Assembly: GCA_964503885.1 (NCBI GenBank)
Contig: CAZDCD010000009.1
Location: forward strand, 1 to 64,000
DNA: 64,000 nt
Source of the DNA: CAZDCD01 sp964503885
GTDB taxonomy: Bacteria; Bacteroidota; Bacteroidia; Bacteroidales; UBA10428
Direction of reading: 5' to 3'
The position numbers and the translations under genes were made by a program. Under the pieces are notes generated by a model. It worked only from the letters and a program-made list of their open reading frames with translations. It made no database searches and was not told where the DNA came from. Below are positions 7,821-16,804 of the stretch, one piece after another (the first letter of the stretch is position 1; every line of letters starts with the position of its first letter).

Positions 7821-8756
7821 TTATAGTTTTTCTGACTGGTATGTTTTGATGTGCCGTTCAACCTTTGATTCGTACATATCCTTCAACGTGATCAGTACTG
7901 CTGTCTCTTCGACTTCCCCAAAATGGTAATTCATTGCCGTACCGAATGATTTCATGGTGGGTGACAGGTTCATGTATGCATTAATGAGTGGAGGTATTAC
8001 CTCACTATGTGACCTCACAAACTGCGACAAAATTTTATAATCTTTCTGGTAGGTTGAACCGTTCAGAACCGACCTGAGTATATTTATATCCGTTTCGATG
8101 GGAAGCGGTTCGTAGGGTATAACAAGTTTTTCTTTGTCGCCAAAATATTTTGAGAAAAAATACAGCAAAAGATCCCGTGCTTCACGGTGGTAACTGGTAT
8201 ACATTGTCACTTTACCAAAAAAATATTTGATCCAGGAATTTTTCACCCAGATCGCACCCAATCCGTCCCACAGGTTATCAAGGGCAAATATGCCTTTGCT
8301 CATTCTGTTGGTCGACTGGTAAGCAGGCTGAACAAACGATCTCCCCAGTTCTATCATATATGGCAGGTACTCTTCTTTGAATTTCCTTGAAAATTTAAAC
8401 AACCGGGTTGTAGCCAGCTCATAGTTCCCTTCTTCGTCGGGTTTTGACTGTGAGCAAATATAATACCTGTATCCTCCCAGTATATCTTTTTTTGCCGGAT
8501 CCCATACAAGTAACTGCTGGTAAGGATTCTCTGCCGTATCATACATGTCGATGTCAACATCTTTACCGGTTCCGCCACCTGCTGCCCTGAAAGTAAGTTC
8601 CCTTAGGCGGCCTATCTCGAGCATTGTATTCGGACAAGAATGATGATCGATCACATACAGCCGGTTATTCCCATTATTGGTTTTCCTCAGAAATTTGTCA
8701 TCCGTAAGTTCATTTTCAATTAATTCTCGGTCAACCGGGGGAATAATGGGCTTCAT
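7821..8756 (-). CDS. glsB: GNAT-type N-acyltransferase, GlsB-like (glycine lipid / ornithine lipid synthesis)
   Basis: A 311-residue acyltransferase of the OlsB/PlsC-partner type. Visible are RLRELTFRAAGGGTGKDVDIDMYD, the acyl-acceptor side of the OlsB-like GNAT domain, then LLVWDPAKKDILGGYRYYIC and YELATTRLFKF, and the pattern IELGRSFVQPAYQ(S) followed by LDNLWDGLGAIW, which matches hemolysin-like/OlsB acyltransferases. In Bacteroides thetaiotaomicron GlsB moves a 3-hydroxy-acyl group from ACP to glycine and GlsA then O-acylates it, giving glycine lipids. Here the GlsA-like gene is the next gene upstream on the same strand, supporting this role. The substrate amino acid cannot be read from sequence, so ornithine is possible. 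It acts at the cytoplasmic membrane face. Confidence 0.75.
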   Translation of the reverse strand: MKPIIPPVDRELIENELTDDKFLRKTNNGNNRLYVIDHHSCPNTMLEIGRLRELTFRAAGGGTGKDVDIDMYDTAENPYQQLLVWDPAKKDILGGYRYYICSQSKPDEEGNYELATTRLFKFSRKFKEEYLPYMIELGRSFVQPAYQSTNRMSKGIFALDNLWDGLGAIWVKNSWIKYFFGKVTMYTSYHREARDLLLYFFSKYFGDKEKLVIPYEPLPIETDINILRSVLNGSTYQKDYKILSQFVRSHSEVIPPLINAYMNLSPTMKSFGTAMNYHFGEVEETAVLITLKDMYESKVERHIKTYQSEKL

Positions 8757-8935
8757 GGTATTTTTTTTAAGAGAGCAAATTTATTAAAAATTCATGAATA
8801 TGTATGTTTTGTTTTTTTCGATTCATTTCACGTTACGGTTTGGCTTCGATTTTAAGCTGGAAATCAGTCCTGATGCCGGATGCCTGATTGACTATGCCTA
8901 AGTAGAGTTGACTTTTTTATTTGCCGAAACCCAGC

Positions 8936-9030
8936 TTGCCGGAAGCAGGGCGGACAGAGCTGGCAGGCTTAGCAAAAGCGAGGAACCTTGAACCTGCTTG
9001 CAGCAGGCAAGCTTTGAACCTTGAACTTAC
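8936..9030. repeat. Short direct repeats flanking a hairpin between the glsB- and glsA-like genes
   Basis: GAACCTTGAAC occurs at 8983-8993 and again at 9016-9026. Between the copies lies a perfect hairpin with 6-bp arms, GCTTGC (8996-9001) and GCAAGC (9007-9012), and a 5-nt loop. The stretch is clearly more GC-rich than the surrounding spacer. It separates two genes that would otherwise form a tight operon. It may be the remnant of a small mobile or REP-like repeat, or simply an RNA structure; nothing else supports a mobile element. Confidence 0.4.
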
Positions 9031-9043
9031 ATACCCCTTGCAC

Positions 9044-9898
9044 TCAAAGCGGTATGCTTTGCACTCCGTCAAGTTCATAAACCTTTTGCTTCACCCATTT
9101 CGCCCATTCTGCAGGTCGTTTTTGCCTGGTAAATACCTGATAGGATATCGGATCACCAAATTTTATTGCTATCGTTTTGTTTTTATGATTATAGGTTTCA
9201 TCAACCAGGTAAAACATCTCAAGATTGGCCCTAATCCCAAGGAATTTTCGGATTGATCCAAGTCTGTAGAAAAACTCAGAATTTCTGCCTGAAACATGCA
9301 CGGGCACAACGTCACGATGGTACTGGACCGATTTTGTGATAAAATTCTTTTTCCAGACAAGATCAACAATCTGTCCTTTTATCCTCCGGGAGACAAACCC
9401 TGACGGGAAAGTAAGAACCGGTTCAGTGGACTGGTAGAACTCTTCGAGCTGTTTCGCGGCTTCGGGATCCTGTTTACCATGTTTGTTCACCGGAACAAAT
9501 AATGGATGCAGGTTGGCAATATTCATCAGAATATCGTTCACGAGCACTTTAAAATCGGGAAATTTCTGTTCAAGCACACTCATGATCAGCAATCCGTCAA
9601 ATCCGCCCAGTGGATGATTGGATGCAAAAAAATATCTTCCCTCCTGCGGTATCCTTTCGAAATTCTCCACCTCGAGTTTTACGTTGAACTCGTCAATAGC
9701 TGCATGCACAAATTCAAGTCCGGTCTTGTCGCCATGGCGTGATAAAAAATCATTGATATCATTCTGGTGGGCAATTTTTTCAAGGTATCGGTAAACAAAT
9801 GCCGGCAACAGTCGTGCAAGAGAGGGATTCTTTGCACTGAAGACCTGCCTGATGTTTACAGGTTTGATCACTCCTGCTGAATTTTCTGAGCTGACCAT
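9044..9898 (-). CDS. glsA: 1-acylglycerol-3-phosphate-type O-acyltransferase, GlsA-like
   Basis: A 284-residue PlsC-superfamily acyltransferase. The catalytic motif is NHPLGGFDG (residues 94-102), the H-x5-D spacing found in the OlsA/GlsA/hemolysin-related branch. Further blocks are VPVNKHGKQDPEAAKQLEEF, the substrate motif LTFPSGFVSRRIKG (the PEG/FPEG block) and VVPVHVSGRNSEFFYRLG. No strong membrane helix is visible, so it is probably a peripheral membrane protein. Located 287 nt upstream of the GlsB-like gene on the same strand, it probably performs the second acylation of the amino-acid lipid. A general lysophosphatidate acyltransferase role is the alternative. Confidence 0.75.
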   Translation of the reverse strand: MVSSENSAGVIKPVNIRQVFSAKNPSLARLLPAFVYRYLEKIAHQNDINDFLSRHGDKTGLEFVHAAIDEFNVKLEVENFERIPQEGRYFFASNHPLGGFDGLLIMSVLEQKFPDFKVLVNDILMNIANLHPLFVPVNKHGKQDPEAAKQLEEFYQSTEPVLTFPSGFVSRRIKGQIVDLVWKKNFITKSVQYHRDVVPVHVSGRNSEFFYRLGSIRKFLGIRANLEMFYLVDETYNHKNKTIAIKFGDPISYQVFTRQKRPAEWAKWVKQKVYELDGVQSIPL

Positions 9899-10109
9899 AT
9901 GTCTTTTTCATATAGAATTGCAACCGCAAAATTATAAAAAGCCCGTAAAGATGCATTCCGAATTCTCATTTATTGTACTTGAATCAAAACAAATTATCGG
10001 GCTAATGGGTCAGCAGAAATATCTTTACTGTATTGTATTAGTTATTAGATTATTACAAAATATTTATCGCCCAACCTCCCACCAATAAAGAAAAAGTTAT
10101 CAACATTTG

Positions 10110-10145
10110 TGGTAAAAAATGGGGTAAAGTGGTATATTGTGGTAA
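10110..10145 (+). promoter_or_regulatory. MraZ operator: four TGG(G/T) direct repeats with 10-bp spacing
   Basis: TGGTA/TGGGG units begin at 10110, 10120, 10130 and 10140, exactly 10 bp apart and therefore on the same helical face. This is the arrangement known for MraZ binding sites upstream of mraZ (TGGGN repeats separated by 5 nt). A near-consensus -7 element TATTTTTA follows at 10155-10162, so repeats 3 and 4 would overlap the -33 region. MraZ bound there should block the promoter, giving autorepression of the dcw operon. Confidence 0.75.
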
Positions 10146-10184
10146 AAATTACCTTATTTTTACTGATTAATTAAATGCCTGCAA

Positions 10185-10652
10185 ATGACAAACTTCATTG
10201 GCGACTCTACCTGCAACCTTGATAGCAAGGGAAGGGTTGTACTGCCCTCGGCCTTTATCAGGCAGATGGGTTCAGGTTTGCAGGAAACCTTTGTGGTGCG
10301 GAAGGACATTTTTGTGAAGTGCCTGGTAATCTATCCCATGGAAGAATGGGAACGGCAAAACAAAATCATTCGTGCCAGGACTAATCCGTATAACAGGGAA
10401 CACGCACAGTTTGTCAGGGCATTTTATAAAGATACTGCTGAGCTGAACCTGGACAGCAACAACAGGTTGCTGATACCGAAACGTCTGCTCGACCAGGTGA
10501 ACGCCAGTAAAGAAGTCGTAATGTCGGGACATTACAATAAAATTGAACTCTGGCCGAAGGAGGCTTACGATCGCTCAGTGGTTACTGATGAAGAATTTGC
10601 AGCACTTGCTGAAAAAATTCTTGGTGGTTTAAACCTTGAGAATAATGAGTAA
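10185..10652 (+). CDS. mraZ: Transcriptional regulator MraZ
   Basis: The 155-residue product contains the two AbrB-like half-domains of MraZ: DSKGRVVLPSAFIRQMG near the N-terminus and LNLDSNNRLLIPKRLLDQV in the second half, each with the D/N-x-(K/N)-(G/N)-R-(V/L)-x-(L/I)-P signature. MraZ forms a ring oligomer, binds repeats upstream of its own gene and represses the division and cell-wall cluster. Length is normal. The gene is first in the dcw operon, just downstream of the four-repeat operator; its stop shares one base with the rsmH start. Confidence 0.97.
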   Translation: MTNFIGDSTCNLDSKGRVVLPSAFIRQMGSGLQETFVVRKDIFVKCLVIYPMEEWERQNKIIRARTNPYNREHAQFVRAFYKDTAELNLDSNNRLLIPKRLLDQVNASKEVVMSGHYNKIELWPKEAYDRSVVTDEEFAALAEKILGGLNLENNE

Positions 10653-11554
10653 TGAGCTACCATGAACCTGTATTGTTCAGAGAATCCATCAATGGCCTGA
10701 ATATTGATCCTTCGGGTATATATATAGATGCTACCTTCGGAGGGGGAGGTCATTCCCTTGGAATACTCGAAAAACTGAGAGATGGGAAACTGATCGCCTT
10801 TGACCAGGATGAAGATGCGAAACAAAATATACCCGGTGACAACCGGTTTTTATTTATTCAGGGGAATTTTAGATTTTTAACCAATTACCTCAGGTACTAC
10901 GGATTCAGGCATGTGGATGGAATTCTTGCAGATCTGGGAGTATCTTCTTATCATCTCGACCAACCCAGGAGGGGCTTTTCCTACAGGTTTGATTCGGCAC
11001 TTGATATGCGGATGAATCCGGGTGCGTTGCTGGATGCGGATAAAATAATCAATGAATATACCCAGAAAAACCTCAGCAGAGTATTCAGGGAGTACGGAGA
11101 GCTCAATAATGCAAACAGGCTGGCTGAAACCATCGTAGCCCTAAGGACAGGACGGAAAATACACAATACGAATCAACTGGTGGACGTATTGTCTCCCTGC
11201 ATTCCAAGATCGAGAGAAAACCAGTACCTGTCGAAAGTATTTCAGGCATTAAGGATCGAAGTAAACCACGAGATTAAAAATCTCAAGGAACTTCTGATGC
11301 AGAGCACACCGTTGCTTAATGCAAATGGAAGGCTGGTAATTATCAGTTACCATTCGCTCGAGGACAGGTTGGTTAAAAATTTTATGCGCAGCGGAAATTT
11401 TACGGGTGAGCTGGTAAAAGATATCTATGGAAATATTACTGCTCCCTTAACGCCTGTGAACAGGCGGCCGATCATCCCCGGTGAAAACGAAATCAGGGTA
11501 AACAATAGGGCCCGAAGTGCAAAATTAAGAATTGCGGAAAAAACCAGGTCATGA
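10652..11554 (+). CDS. rsmH: 16S rRNA (cytosine1402-N4)-methyltransferase RsmH
   Basis: The 300-residue SAM-dependent enzyme N4-methylates C1402 in the decoding centre of 16S rRNA. Visible are YHEPVLFRE at the N-terminus, the SAM motif YIDATFGGGGHS (about residues 24-35), DQDEDA, ILADLGVSSYHLD, the RGFSYRFDSALDMRM block, and the C-terminal ISYHSLEDRLVKNFMR. All are hallmark RsmH (MraW) segments. It overlaps mraZ by one base and ftsL by four bases, indicating translational coupling. Confidence 0.97.
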   Translation: MSYHEPVLFRESINGLNIDPSGIYIDATFGGGGHSLGILEKLRDGKLIAFDQDEDAKQNIPGDNRFLFIQGNFRFLTNYLRYYGFRHVDGILADLGVSSYHLDQPRRGFSYRFDSALDMRMNPGALLDADKIINEYTQKNLSRVFREYGELNNANRLAETIVALRTGRKIHNTNQLVDVLSPCIPRSRENQYLSKVFQALRIEVNHEIKNLKELLMQSTPLLNANGRLVIISYHSLEDRLVKNFMRSGNFTGELVKDIYGNITAPLTPVNRRPIIPGENEIRVNNRARSAKLRIAEKTRS

Positions 11555-11940
11555 ACGACGAAAAGATTAGAAATATTGAATTTGTCAGCCATGAGCAGGA
11601 GAAAGATGAGGTCAGCTCGTTCTCTTTTCGCGATCTCATCGATGGCAGCATCCTGACCCGGAAAATAGTGGTGAAACAATTGCCGTTTATCCTTTTCCTG
11701 ACTTTTCTGGCTTTGCTGTATATCGGTAACAGATATCATACCGAAAGGCTATTCAGGCAGGTTAGCTCACTAAAGACCGAAGTCGAAAATCTCAGGGCCG
11801 AACAGATAACATCTACAGCCCGGCTTATGAATATGAGCAGACCATCAGCCGTTGCAAAAATGGTTGAGGAAAAAAATCTGGAGATCCGGGAACTTACAGA
11901 ACCACCGAAGGTATTGGTACGAAAAAAAAATAGTAAATAA
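11551..11940 (+). CDS. ftsL: FtsL-like division protein
   Basis: A 129-residue bitopic membrane protein. A cytoplasmic N-terminal tail of about 40 residues is followed by one membrane segment (LPFILFLTFLALLYIGN, about 44-60) and a periplasmic coiled-coil heptad region (RLFRQVSSLKTEVENLRAEQITSTARLM). Sequence similarity among FtsL proteins is low, so the call rests on size, topology and its fixed position between rsmH and ftsI. It would bridge FtsQ and the FtsWI synthase. The ORF overlaps rsmH by 4 nt and ftsI by one base. The longer N-terminal tail is typical for Bacteroidota. Confidence 0.85.
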   Translation: MNDEKIRNIEFVSHEQEKDEVSSFSFRDLIDGSILTRKIVVKQLPFILFLTFLALLYIGNRYHTERLFRQVSSLKTEVENLRAEQITSTARLMNMSRPSAVAKMVEEKNLEIRELTEPPKVLVRKKNSK

Positions 11941-14081
11941 TGTCGCTGAAAAAAGACATATTGTGGCGCGTCGGAATGATCTACTTCGGATTTCTTGTAT
12001 TTGCCCTTCTTATTGTCGGGAAAATTGTATACCTCCAATTTTTCGAAGGGGACAAATGGAAAGAGCTTGCCCGCACCACAACACTGAAAAATATCATCAT
12101 CTCTTCGAACAGAGGAAACATCTATGCATCCGATGGCCGCCTGCTGGCTACATCAATTCCTTACTACGAGATCAGAATGGACCTAAAAACAGGTTCACTG
12201 ACCGACCGCATTTTTAATCGTGATGTCGACTCACTGGCCATTTGCCTGCACAAACTCTTCAGGTTTGAGTCCCCGAAATCAAAAGACCAGTATAAGCATG
12301 AATTAATTGCTGCCAGAAGACGGGGCGAACGGTTTTACCTGATCAGTAGAAAAGTAAATTACATGGAACTTCAGCAGATGAAACAATTTCCTATTTTCAG
12401 GGAAGGTCGTTTCAGGGGAGGATTTATCTATATCCAAAAGGATATGCGTGTGAGGCCCCATGAAAACCTGGCTGCCCGATTTGTCGGGTATACTACCTAC
12501 GACAAAAAAGGAAATATTGTGGGCATTGAAGGTGCATATGACCATCAGCTTGCAGGAACAGAAGGTATTGCCCTTAAACAGAAGCTGCCGGGCAATGTAT
12601 GGATGCCGGTAAACGACAGGAATGAGGTCGACCCGAAAGATGGCATGGATGTGATTACTACTATTGATATCAATTATCAGGATGTTGCCGAAAAAGCGCT
12701 TCTGAGGCAGTTAACAGCCCAGGAAGCCGACCATGGATGCGCTGTTTTGATGGAGGTTAATACTGGTAAAATCAGGGCTATAGCCAATCTCGGCAGGGAC
12801 AGGAATGGTAATTACAGGGAACTGCAAAATTATGCTGTTTTTGAAAGTGTGGAACCGGGATCTACCTTTAAACTGCCTGTGATCATCGCCGCCCTGGAAG
12901 ACAATTTTGTCGATCTGCAGGATTCTGTGGATACCGGAAACGGCGTTCTCCAGTTTTACGACCAGATAATCCGTGATGAAAATTACTGGAGGGGAGGCAA
13001 CGGCAAAATAACCGTCAGACGTGCTTTCGAAATATCCTCAAATGTTGCAATGGTAAAGATTATAACCAAAGCATATAAAGGTCGTGAAAGCCATTTTATC
13101 GACCGGTTATACAATATGCGACTCAATGAAAAATTGGACCTTGAAATAAAGGGTGAAGGAAAACCGTACATCAAATACCCCAACGACAAATTATGGTCGG
13201 GCGTTTCCCTGGCCATGATGTCACACGGTTACGAAGTAAAGCTAACTCCGTTGCAGCTGCTTACATTTTACAATGCCGTTGCCAATAACGGCAAAATGGT
13301 AAAACCAAAATTCGTGGATGAAATCAGGTACCACGGCCGCCTGATCAAATCTTACGATACAGAGGTTCTAAACCACTCGATATGCTCAAAACAGGCACTT
13401 AAAAAAGCCAAAATTCTGCTTGAAGGCGTGGTACAGAATGGGACAGCAAAGAATCTCAGAAATTGCAGTTTCAGGATTGCCGGGAAGACAGGCACCTGCC
13501 AGCTTTACAATATTAAATCGGGAACATACAGGTCAGATCACGGCATTTCTTACCAGGCTTCCTTTGTCGGATATTATCCGGCCGAAGATCCGAAGTACTC
13601 GTGTATTGTTGTAATCAATGCACCTTCAAAAAATATTTACCACGGCAACGAGGTGGCCGGACCGGTATTTCTTGAAATCGCGAACAAAACATATTCGCTT
13701 GACTTCAGTGAACATTCCCTCACACATTTTAAGCAGGAAACCAATGTTGACCTCCCCTATACAAAAGACGGGGATCTTGGCGACCTTGAGAATCTAACTT
13801 CAGAACTGGGCATTCCGGTAAGAATAATTTCAGGTGACGGGCAGCAATGGATCAGTACCAGCAAAAAAGAGGACTTTATTGAAGTTCATGCGAAGAAAAC
13901 AATTCCCAATCTCGTGCCTGATGTGGTAATGATGGGTGCCAAAGATGCTGTCTACCTGCTTGAAAAATCAGGATTGCAGGTTGTGGTCAAAGGCAGGGGT
14001 AGTGTAAGAACGCAATCCATCGCACCGGGGAGCAGAATCCGGAAAGGAGACGTTATTATACTGGAAATGAGTATGCTATGA
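11940..14081 (+). CDS. ftsI: Division transpeptidase FtsI (penicillin-binding protein) with PASTA domain
   Basis: The 713-residue class B PBP cross-links septal peptidoglycan. An N-terminal membrane anchor (about residues 10-32) is followed by the PBP dimerisation region and the transpeptidase domain with its three active-site motifs: S-T-F-K (GSTFK, near residue 308), S-S-N (near 365) and K-T-G-T (near 517). The C-terminus carries one PASTA repeat (IPNLVPDVVMMGAKDAVYLLEKSG, about 650-713), unlike proteobacterial FtsI but as in SpoVD/PBP2x-type enzymes. It overlaps murE by 4 nt. Its partner is FtsW, encoded five genes downstream. Confidence 0.96.
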   Translation: MSLKKDILWRVGMIYFGFLVFALLIVGKIVYLQFFEGDKWKELARTTTLKNIIISSNRGNIYASDGRLLATSIPYYEIRMDLKTGSLTDRIFNRDVDSLAICLHKLFRFESPKSKDQYKHELIAARRRGERFYLISRKVNYMELQQMKQFPIFREGRFRGGFIYIQKDMRVRPHENLAARFVGYTTYDKKGNIVGIEGAYDHQLAGTEGIALKQKLPGNVWMPVNDRNEVDPKDGMDVITTIDINYQDVAEKALLRQLTAQEADHGCAVLMEVNTGKIRAIANLGRDRNGNYRELQNYAVFESVEPGSTFKLPVIIAALEDNFVDLQDSVDTGNGVLQFYDQIIRDENYWRGGNGKITVRRAFEISSNVAMVKIITKAYKGRESHFIDRLYNMRLNEKLDLEIKGEGKPYIKYPNDKLWSGVSLAMMSHGYEVKLTPLQLLTFYNAVANNGKMVKPKFVDEIRYHGRLIKSYDTEVLNHSICSKQALKKAKILLEGVVQNGTAKNLRNCSFRIAGKTGTCQLYNIKSGTYRSDHGISYQASFVGYYPAEDPKYSCIVVINAPSKNIYHGNEVAGPVFLEIANKTYSLDFSEHSLTHFKQETNVDLPYTKDGDLGDLENLTSELGIPVRIISGDGQQWISTSKKEDFIEVHAKKTIPNLVPDVVMMGAKDAVYLLEKSGLQVVVKGRGSVRTQSIAPGSRIRKGDVIILEMSML

Positions 14082-15550
14082 AAATACTTGTTGAATTATT
14101 GAAAGAATGTAAAATACGTCAGATAATCGGTGACAGTAAGCTGGCCGTTTCAGGCATTGCTTTCGACTCGAGGAAAGTTGAAAAAGGGAATCTGTTTGTT
14201 GCCGTACCGGGAACAAGCGTTGACGGGCATGAATATATCGGTCAGGCCATTGTAAATGGCGCTTCCTGCGTGATATGTGAAAAACTACCTGAAGAAAAAA
14301 ATCCTGAGGTAGTTTATGTACTGGCTGAAAATTCTTCACGGGCTTTGGGCATTATTGCTTCGGAATTTTTTGATAATCCTTCACGGGAGCTAAAGCTTAC
14401 CGGAATAACCGGTACCAACGGAAAAACAACTACGGTAACGCTTCTTTACAGGCTTTTTACGAAGCTCGGCGAAAAAGCGGGACTCATATCCACAGTGACG
14501 AACTTTGTAGACGATGAAGCATACGATTCCACCCATACCACACCCGACCCGGTAGAGATCAACAGGCTGCTCCGGAAGATGGCAGACAAAGGTTGCGGAT
14601 TTGCATTCATGGAGGTAAGCTCCCATGCCCTGGTTCAGGAAAGAGTCGCCGGGCTTCATTTTGCCGGTGGAATTTTCAGTAACATCACACATGATCATCT
14701 CGATTATCATAAAACCTTCGATGAATACCTCAGGGCAAAAAAACAATTCTTCGATCACCTGAATCCTGAAAGTTTTGTGCTCATCAATGCAGATGACAGG
14801 AACGGTAAGTATATGGTTCAGAATACCCCTGCAAAGGTATATTTCTATGCAGTAAAAACGTTGGCTGATTTTCATGCCAAAATCATTGAAAGCCATTTCG
14901 ACGGCATGATGCTGAGCATGGATAATACTGAAGTATGGGTAAAACTCATCGGGGAATTCAACGCTTATAACCTGCTGGCTGTATATGCCTGTGCAACAAT
15001 ACTGGGCAAATCAAAAGTTGAGGTACTAAAAATACTGAGCCAGCTTGAAACTGTTGACGGCCGTTTTGAATACCTCCGGTCAAACAACGGAATTATTGCC
15101 ATTGTCGACTATGCCCATACTCCCGACGCCCTGCTCAATGTACTCTCCACCATAAACCAAATAAGAACAGGCAACGAGCAGTTGATCACGGTGGTGGGAG
15201 CAGGAGGCAACAGGGATAAAACCAAGCGCCCGAAAATGGCCAGTGTCGCAGCTGAAAGCAGCAACAAGGTCATCCTTACATCAGACAATCCGAGGTTTGA
15301 AGAACCCCGCACGATCATTGAAGATATGGAACAGGGGATTGAAGAACCCTACCGGAGGGATTATGTTGTTATTGCCGATAGGAAGGAAGCTATCAGAACA
15401 GCATGTATGATGGCTAAACCGGGTGATATTATTCTTGTTGCCGGCAAAGGTCATGAAACGTATCAGGAAATCAAGGGAGTGAAGCACCATTTTAACGATA
15501 AAGAGATTATTGCAGAACAATTCATGCTGAACAAAACCAATCTTCAATAG
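14078..15550 (+). CDS. murE: UDP-N-acetylmuramoyl-L-alanyl-D-glutamate--2,6-diaminopimelate ligase
   Basis: The 490-residue Mur ligase adds the third stem-peptide residue. Visible are the N-terminal UDP-binding domain (SGIAFDSRKVEKGNLFVAVPG), the ATP loop GITGTNGKTTT (about 108-118), FMEVSSHAL, the carbamylated-Lys region, and the C-terminal block DYAHTPDAL. The substrate motif SDNPRFEEP (DNPR) is the meso-DAP selective form rather than the DDNP-type used for lysine, so the peptidoglycan is predicted to contain meso-diaminopimelate. The start overlaps ftsI by 4 nt. Confidence 0.97.
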   Translation: MKILVELLKECKIRQIIGDSKLAVSGIAFDSRKVEKGNLFVAVPGTSVDGHEYIGQAIVNGASCVICEKLPEEKNPEVVYVLAENSSRALGIIASEFFDNPSRELKLTGITGTNGKTTTVTLLYRLFTKLGEKAGLISTVTNFVDDEAYDSTHTTPDPVEINRLLRKMADKGCGFAFMEVSSHALVQERVAGLHFAGGIFSNITHDHLDYHKTFDEYLRAKKQFFDHLNPESFVLINADDRNGKYMVQNTPAKVYFYAVKTLADFHAKIIESHFDGMMLSMDNTEVWVKLIGEFNAYNLLAVYACATILGKSKVEVLKILSQLETVDGRFEYLRSNNGIIAIVDYAHTPDALLNVLSTINQIRTGNEQLITVVGAGGNRDKTKRPKMASVAAESSNKVILTSDNPRFEEPRTIIEDMEQGIEEPYRRDYVVIADRKEAIRTACMMAKPGDIILVAGKGHETYQEIKGVKHHFNDKEIIAEQFMLNKTNLQ

Positions 15551-15553
15551 CCC

Positions 15554-16801
15554 ATGATATATTACCTGTTTAAATATCTTGAGAATTTCGATTTGCCAGG
15601 AGCAGGTGTGTTTCAGTACATTTCGTTCCGTTCTGCCATGACCATAATAACCTCGCTGATCATATCCATGCTCCTTGGTAAACGGATTATCAGGTTGCTG
15701 CAAAAAAAACAGATAGGTGAAACAGTGCGTGATCTTGGACTTGAAGGACAAATGCAGAAAAAAGGAACACCTACAATGGGGGGTTTGATCATCCTGGGAT
15801 CAATCATTATTCCTGTTATCCTTTTCGGAGACATCCGCAACATCTATGTTATTCTTATGCTCGCAACCACCATATGGCTTGGTTTTGTTGGCTTTATGGA
15901 TGATTATATAAAAGTATTCAAAAAAAATAAACAGGGTTTGAGGGGAAAATTTAAAATTGCAGGTCAGATCGTGCTTGGTCTGGCAGTGGGCTTAACATTG
16001 CATTTCAGTGATCAGATCCTTGTTAGGGAGAAAGTGCTTGATAGTCAGGGTGAACCTGTAAAACAGATCGTAAGCAGCGAGAACAGGACAGTCGATGAAA
16101 TATATGTTACACGCGATGTCAAATCCACCAAAGCAACAATTCCCTTCCTTAAAAATAATGAATTCGATTATGCCTACCTGGTATGGTTTCTTGGAAACAA
16201 AGCCAAAGAGTGGGCATGGGTAGTGGTCATTCTGGCCGTAATTTTCATCTTAATCCTTGTCTCAAACGGGGCGAACTTAACCGATGGCCTCGACGGTCTC
16301 TCGGCGGGGACTTCGGCAATCATAGGCACCACACTAGGAATTCTGGCCTATGTATCAGGTAACATGGTTATTGCCGATTACCTGAATATCATGTATATAC
16401 CGTTCACAGGCGAAATGGTGGTCTATATCAGTGCGTTCATCGGATCGCTTGTCGGATTTCTCTGGTACAATTCATTTCCTGCACAGGTATTCATGGGTGA
16501 TACCGGAAGCCTTTCTATTGGAGGCATTATTGCCGTATATGCGGTGCTTATCAGGAAAGAACTGCTAATACCGATCCTGTGCGGAATTTTTCTTGCCGAA
16601 AGCTTTTCTGTCGTTATTCAGGTAGGTTATTTCAAATATACGAAAAGAAAGTTCGGGGAAGGAAGAAGAATATTTAAAATGGCCCCGTTGCACCATCATT
16701 ATCAAATGCAAAACTACCCTGAACCTAAAATTGTAACACGGTTTTGGATTATCGGAATATTGCTCGCTGTAGTTACCATTGTAACCCTGAAAATCAGATA
16801 G
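15554..16801 (+). CDS. mraY: Phospho-N-acetylmuramoyl-pentapeptide transferase MraY
   Basis: The 415-residue polytopic inner-membrane enzyme transfers phospho-MurNAc-pentapeptide to undecaprenyl phosphate, forming lipid I. Visible are KKGTPTMGGL, the catalytic aspartate region FMDDYIKVFKKNKQGLRGKFK, the SNGANLTDGLDGLSAG block, FMGDTGSLSIGG, and the His-rich MAPLHHHYQM loop near the C-terminus. A segment between about residues 150 and 200 (charged, DSQGEPVKQIVSSEN) is an extra periplasmic loop compared with E. coli (360 residues), as commonly seen in Bacteroidota MraY. It begins 3 nt after murE. Confidence 0.97.
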   Translation: MIYYLFKYLENFDLPGAGVFQYISFRSAMTIITSLIISMLLGKRIIRLLQKKQIGETVRDLGLEGQMQKKGTPTMGGLIILGSIIIPVILFGDIRNIYVILMLATTIWLGFVGFMDDYIKVFKKNKQGLRGKFKIAGQIVLGLAVGLTLHFSDQILVREKVLDSQGEPVKQIVSSENRTVDEIYVTRDVKSTKATIPFLKNNEFDYAYLVWFLGNKAKEWAWVVVILAVIFILILVSNGANLTDGLDGLSAGTSAIIGTTLGILAYVSGNMVIADYLNIMYIPFTGEMVVYISAFIGSLVGFLWYNSFPAQVFMGDTGSLSIGGIIAVYAVLIRKELLIPILCGIFLAESFSVVIQVGYFKYTKRKFGEGRRIFKMAPLHHHYQMQNYPEPKIVTRFWIIGILLAVVTIVTLKIR

Positions 16802-16804
16802 TCT

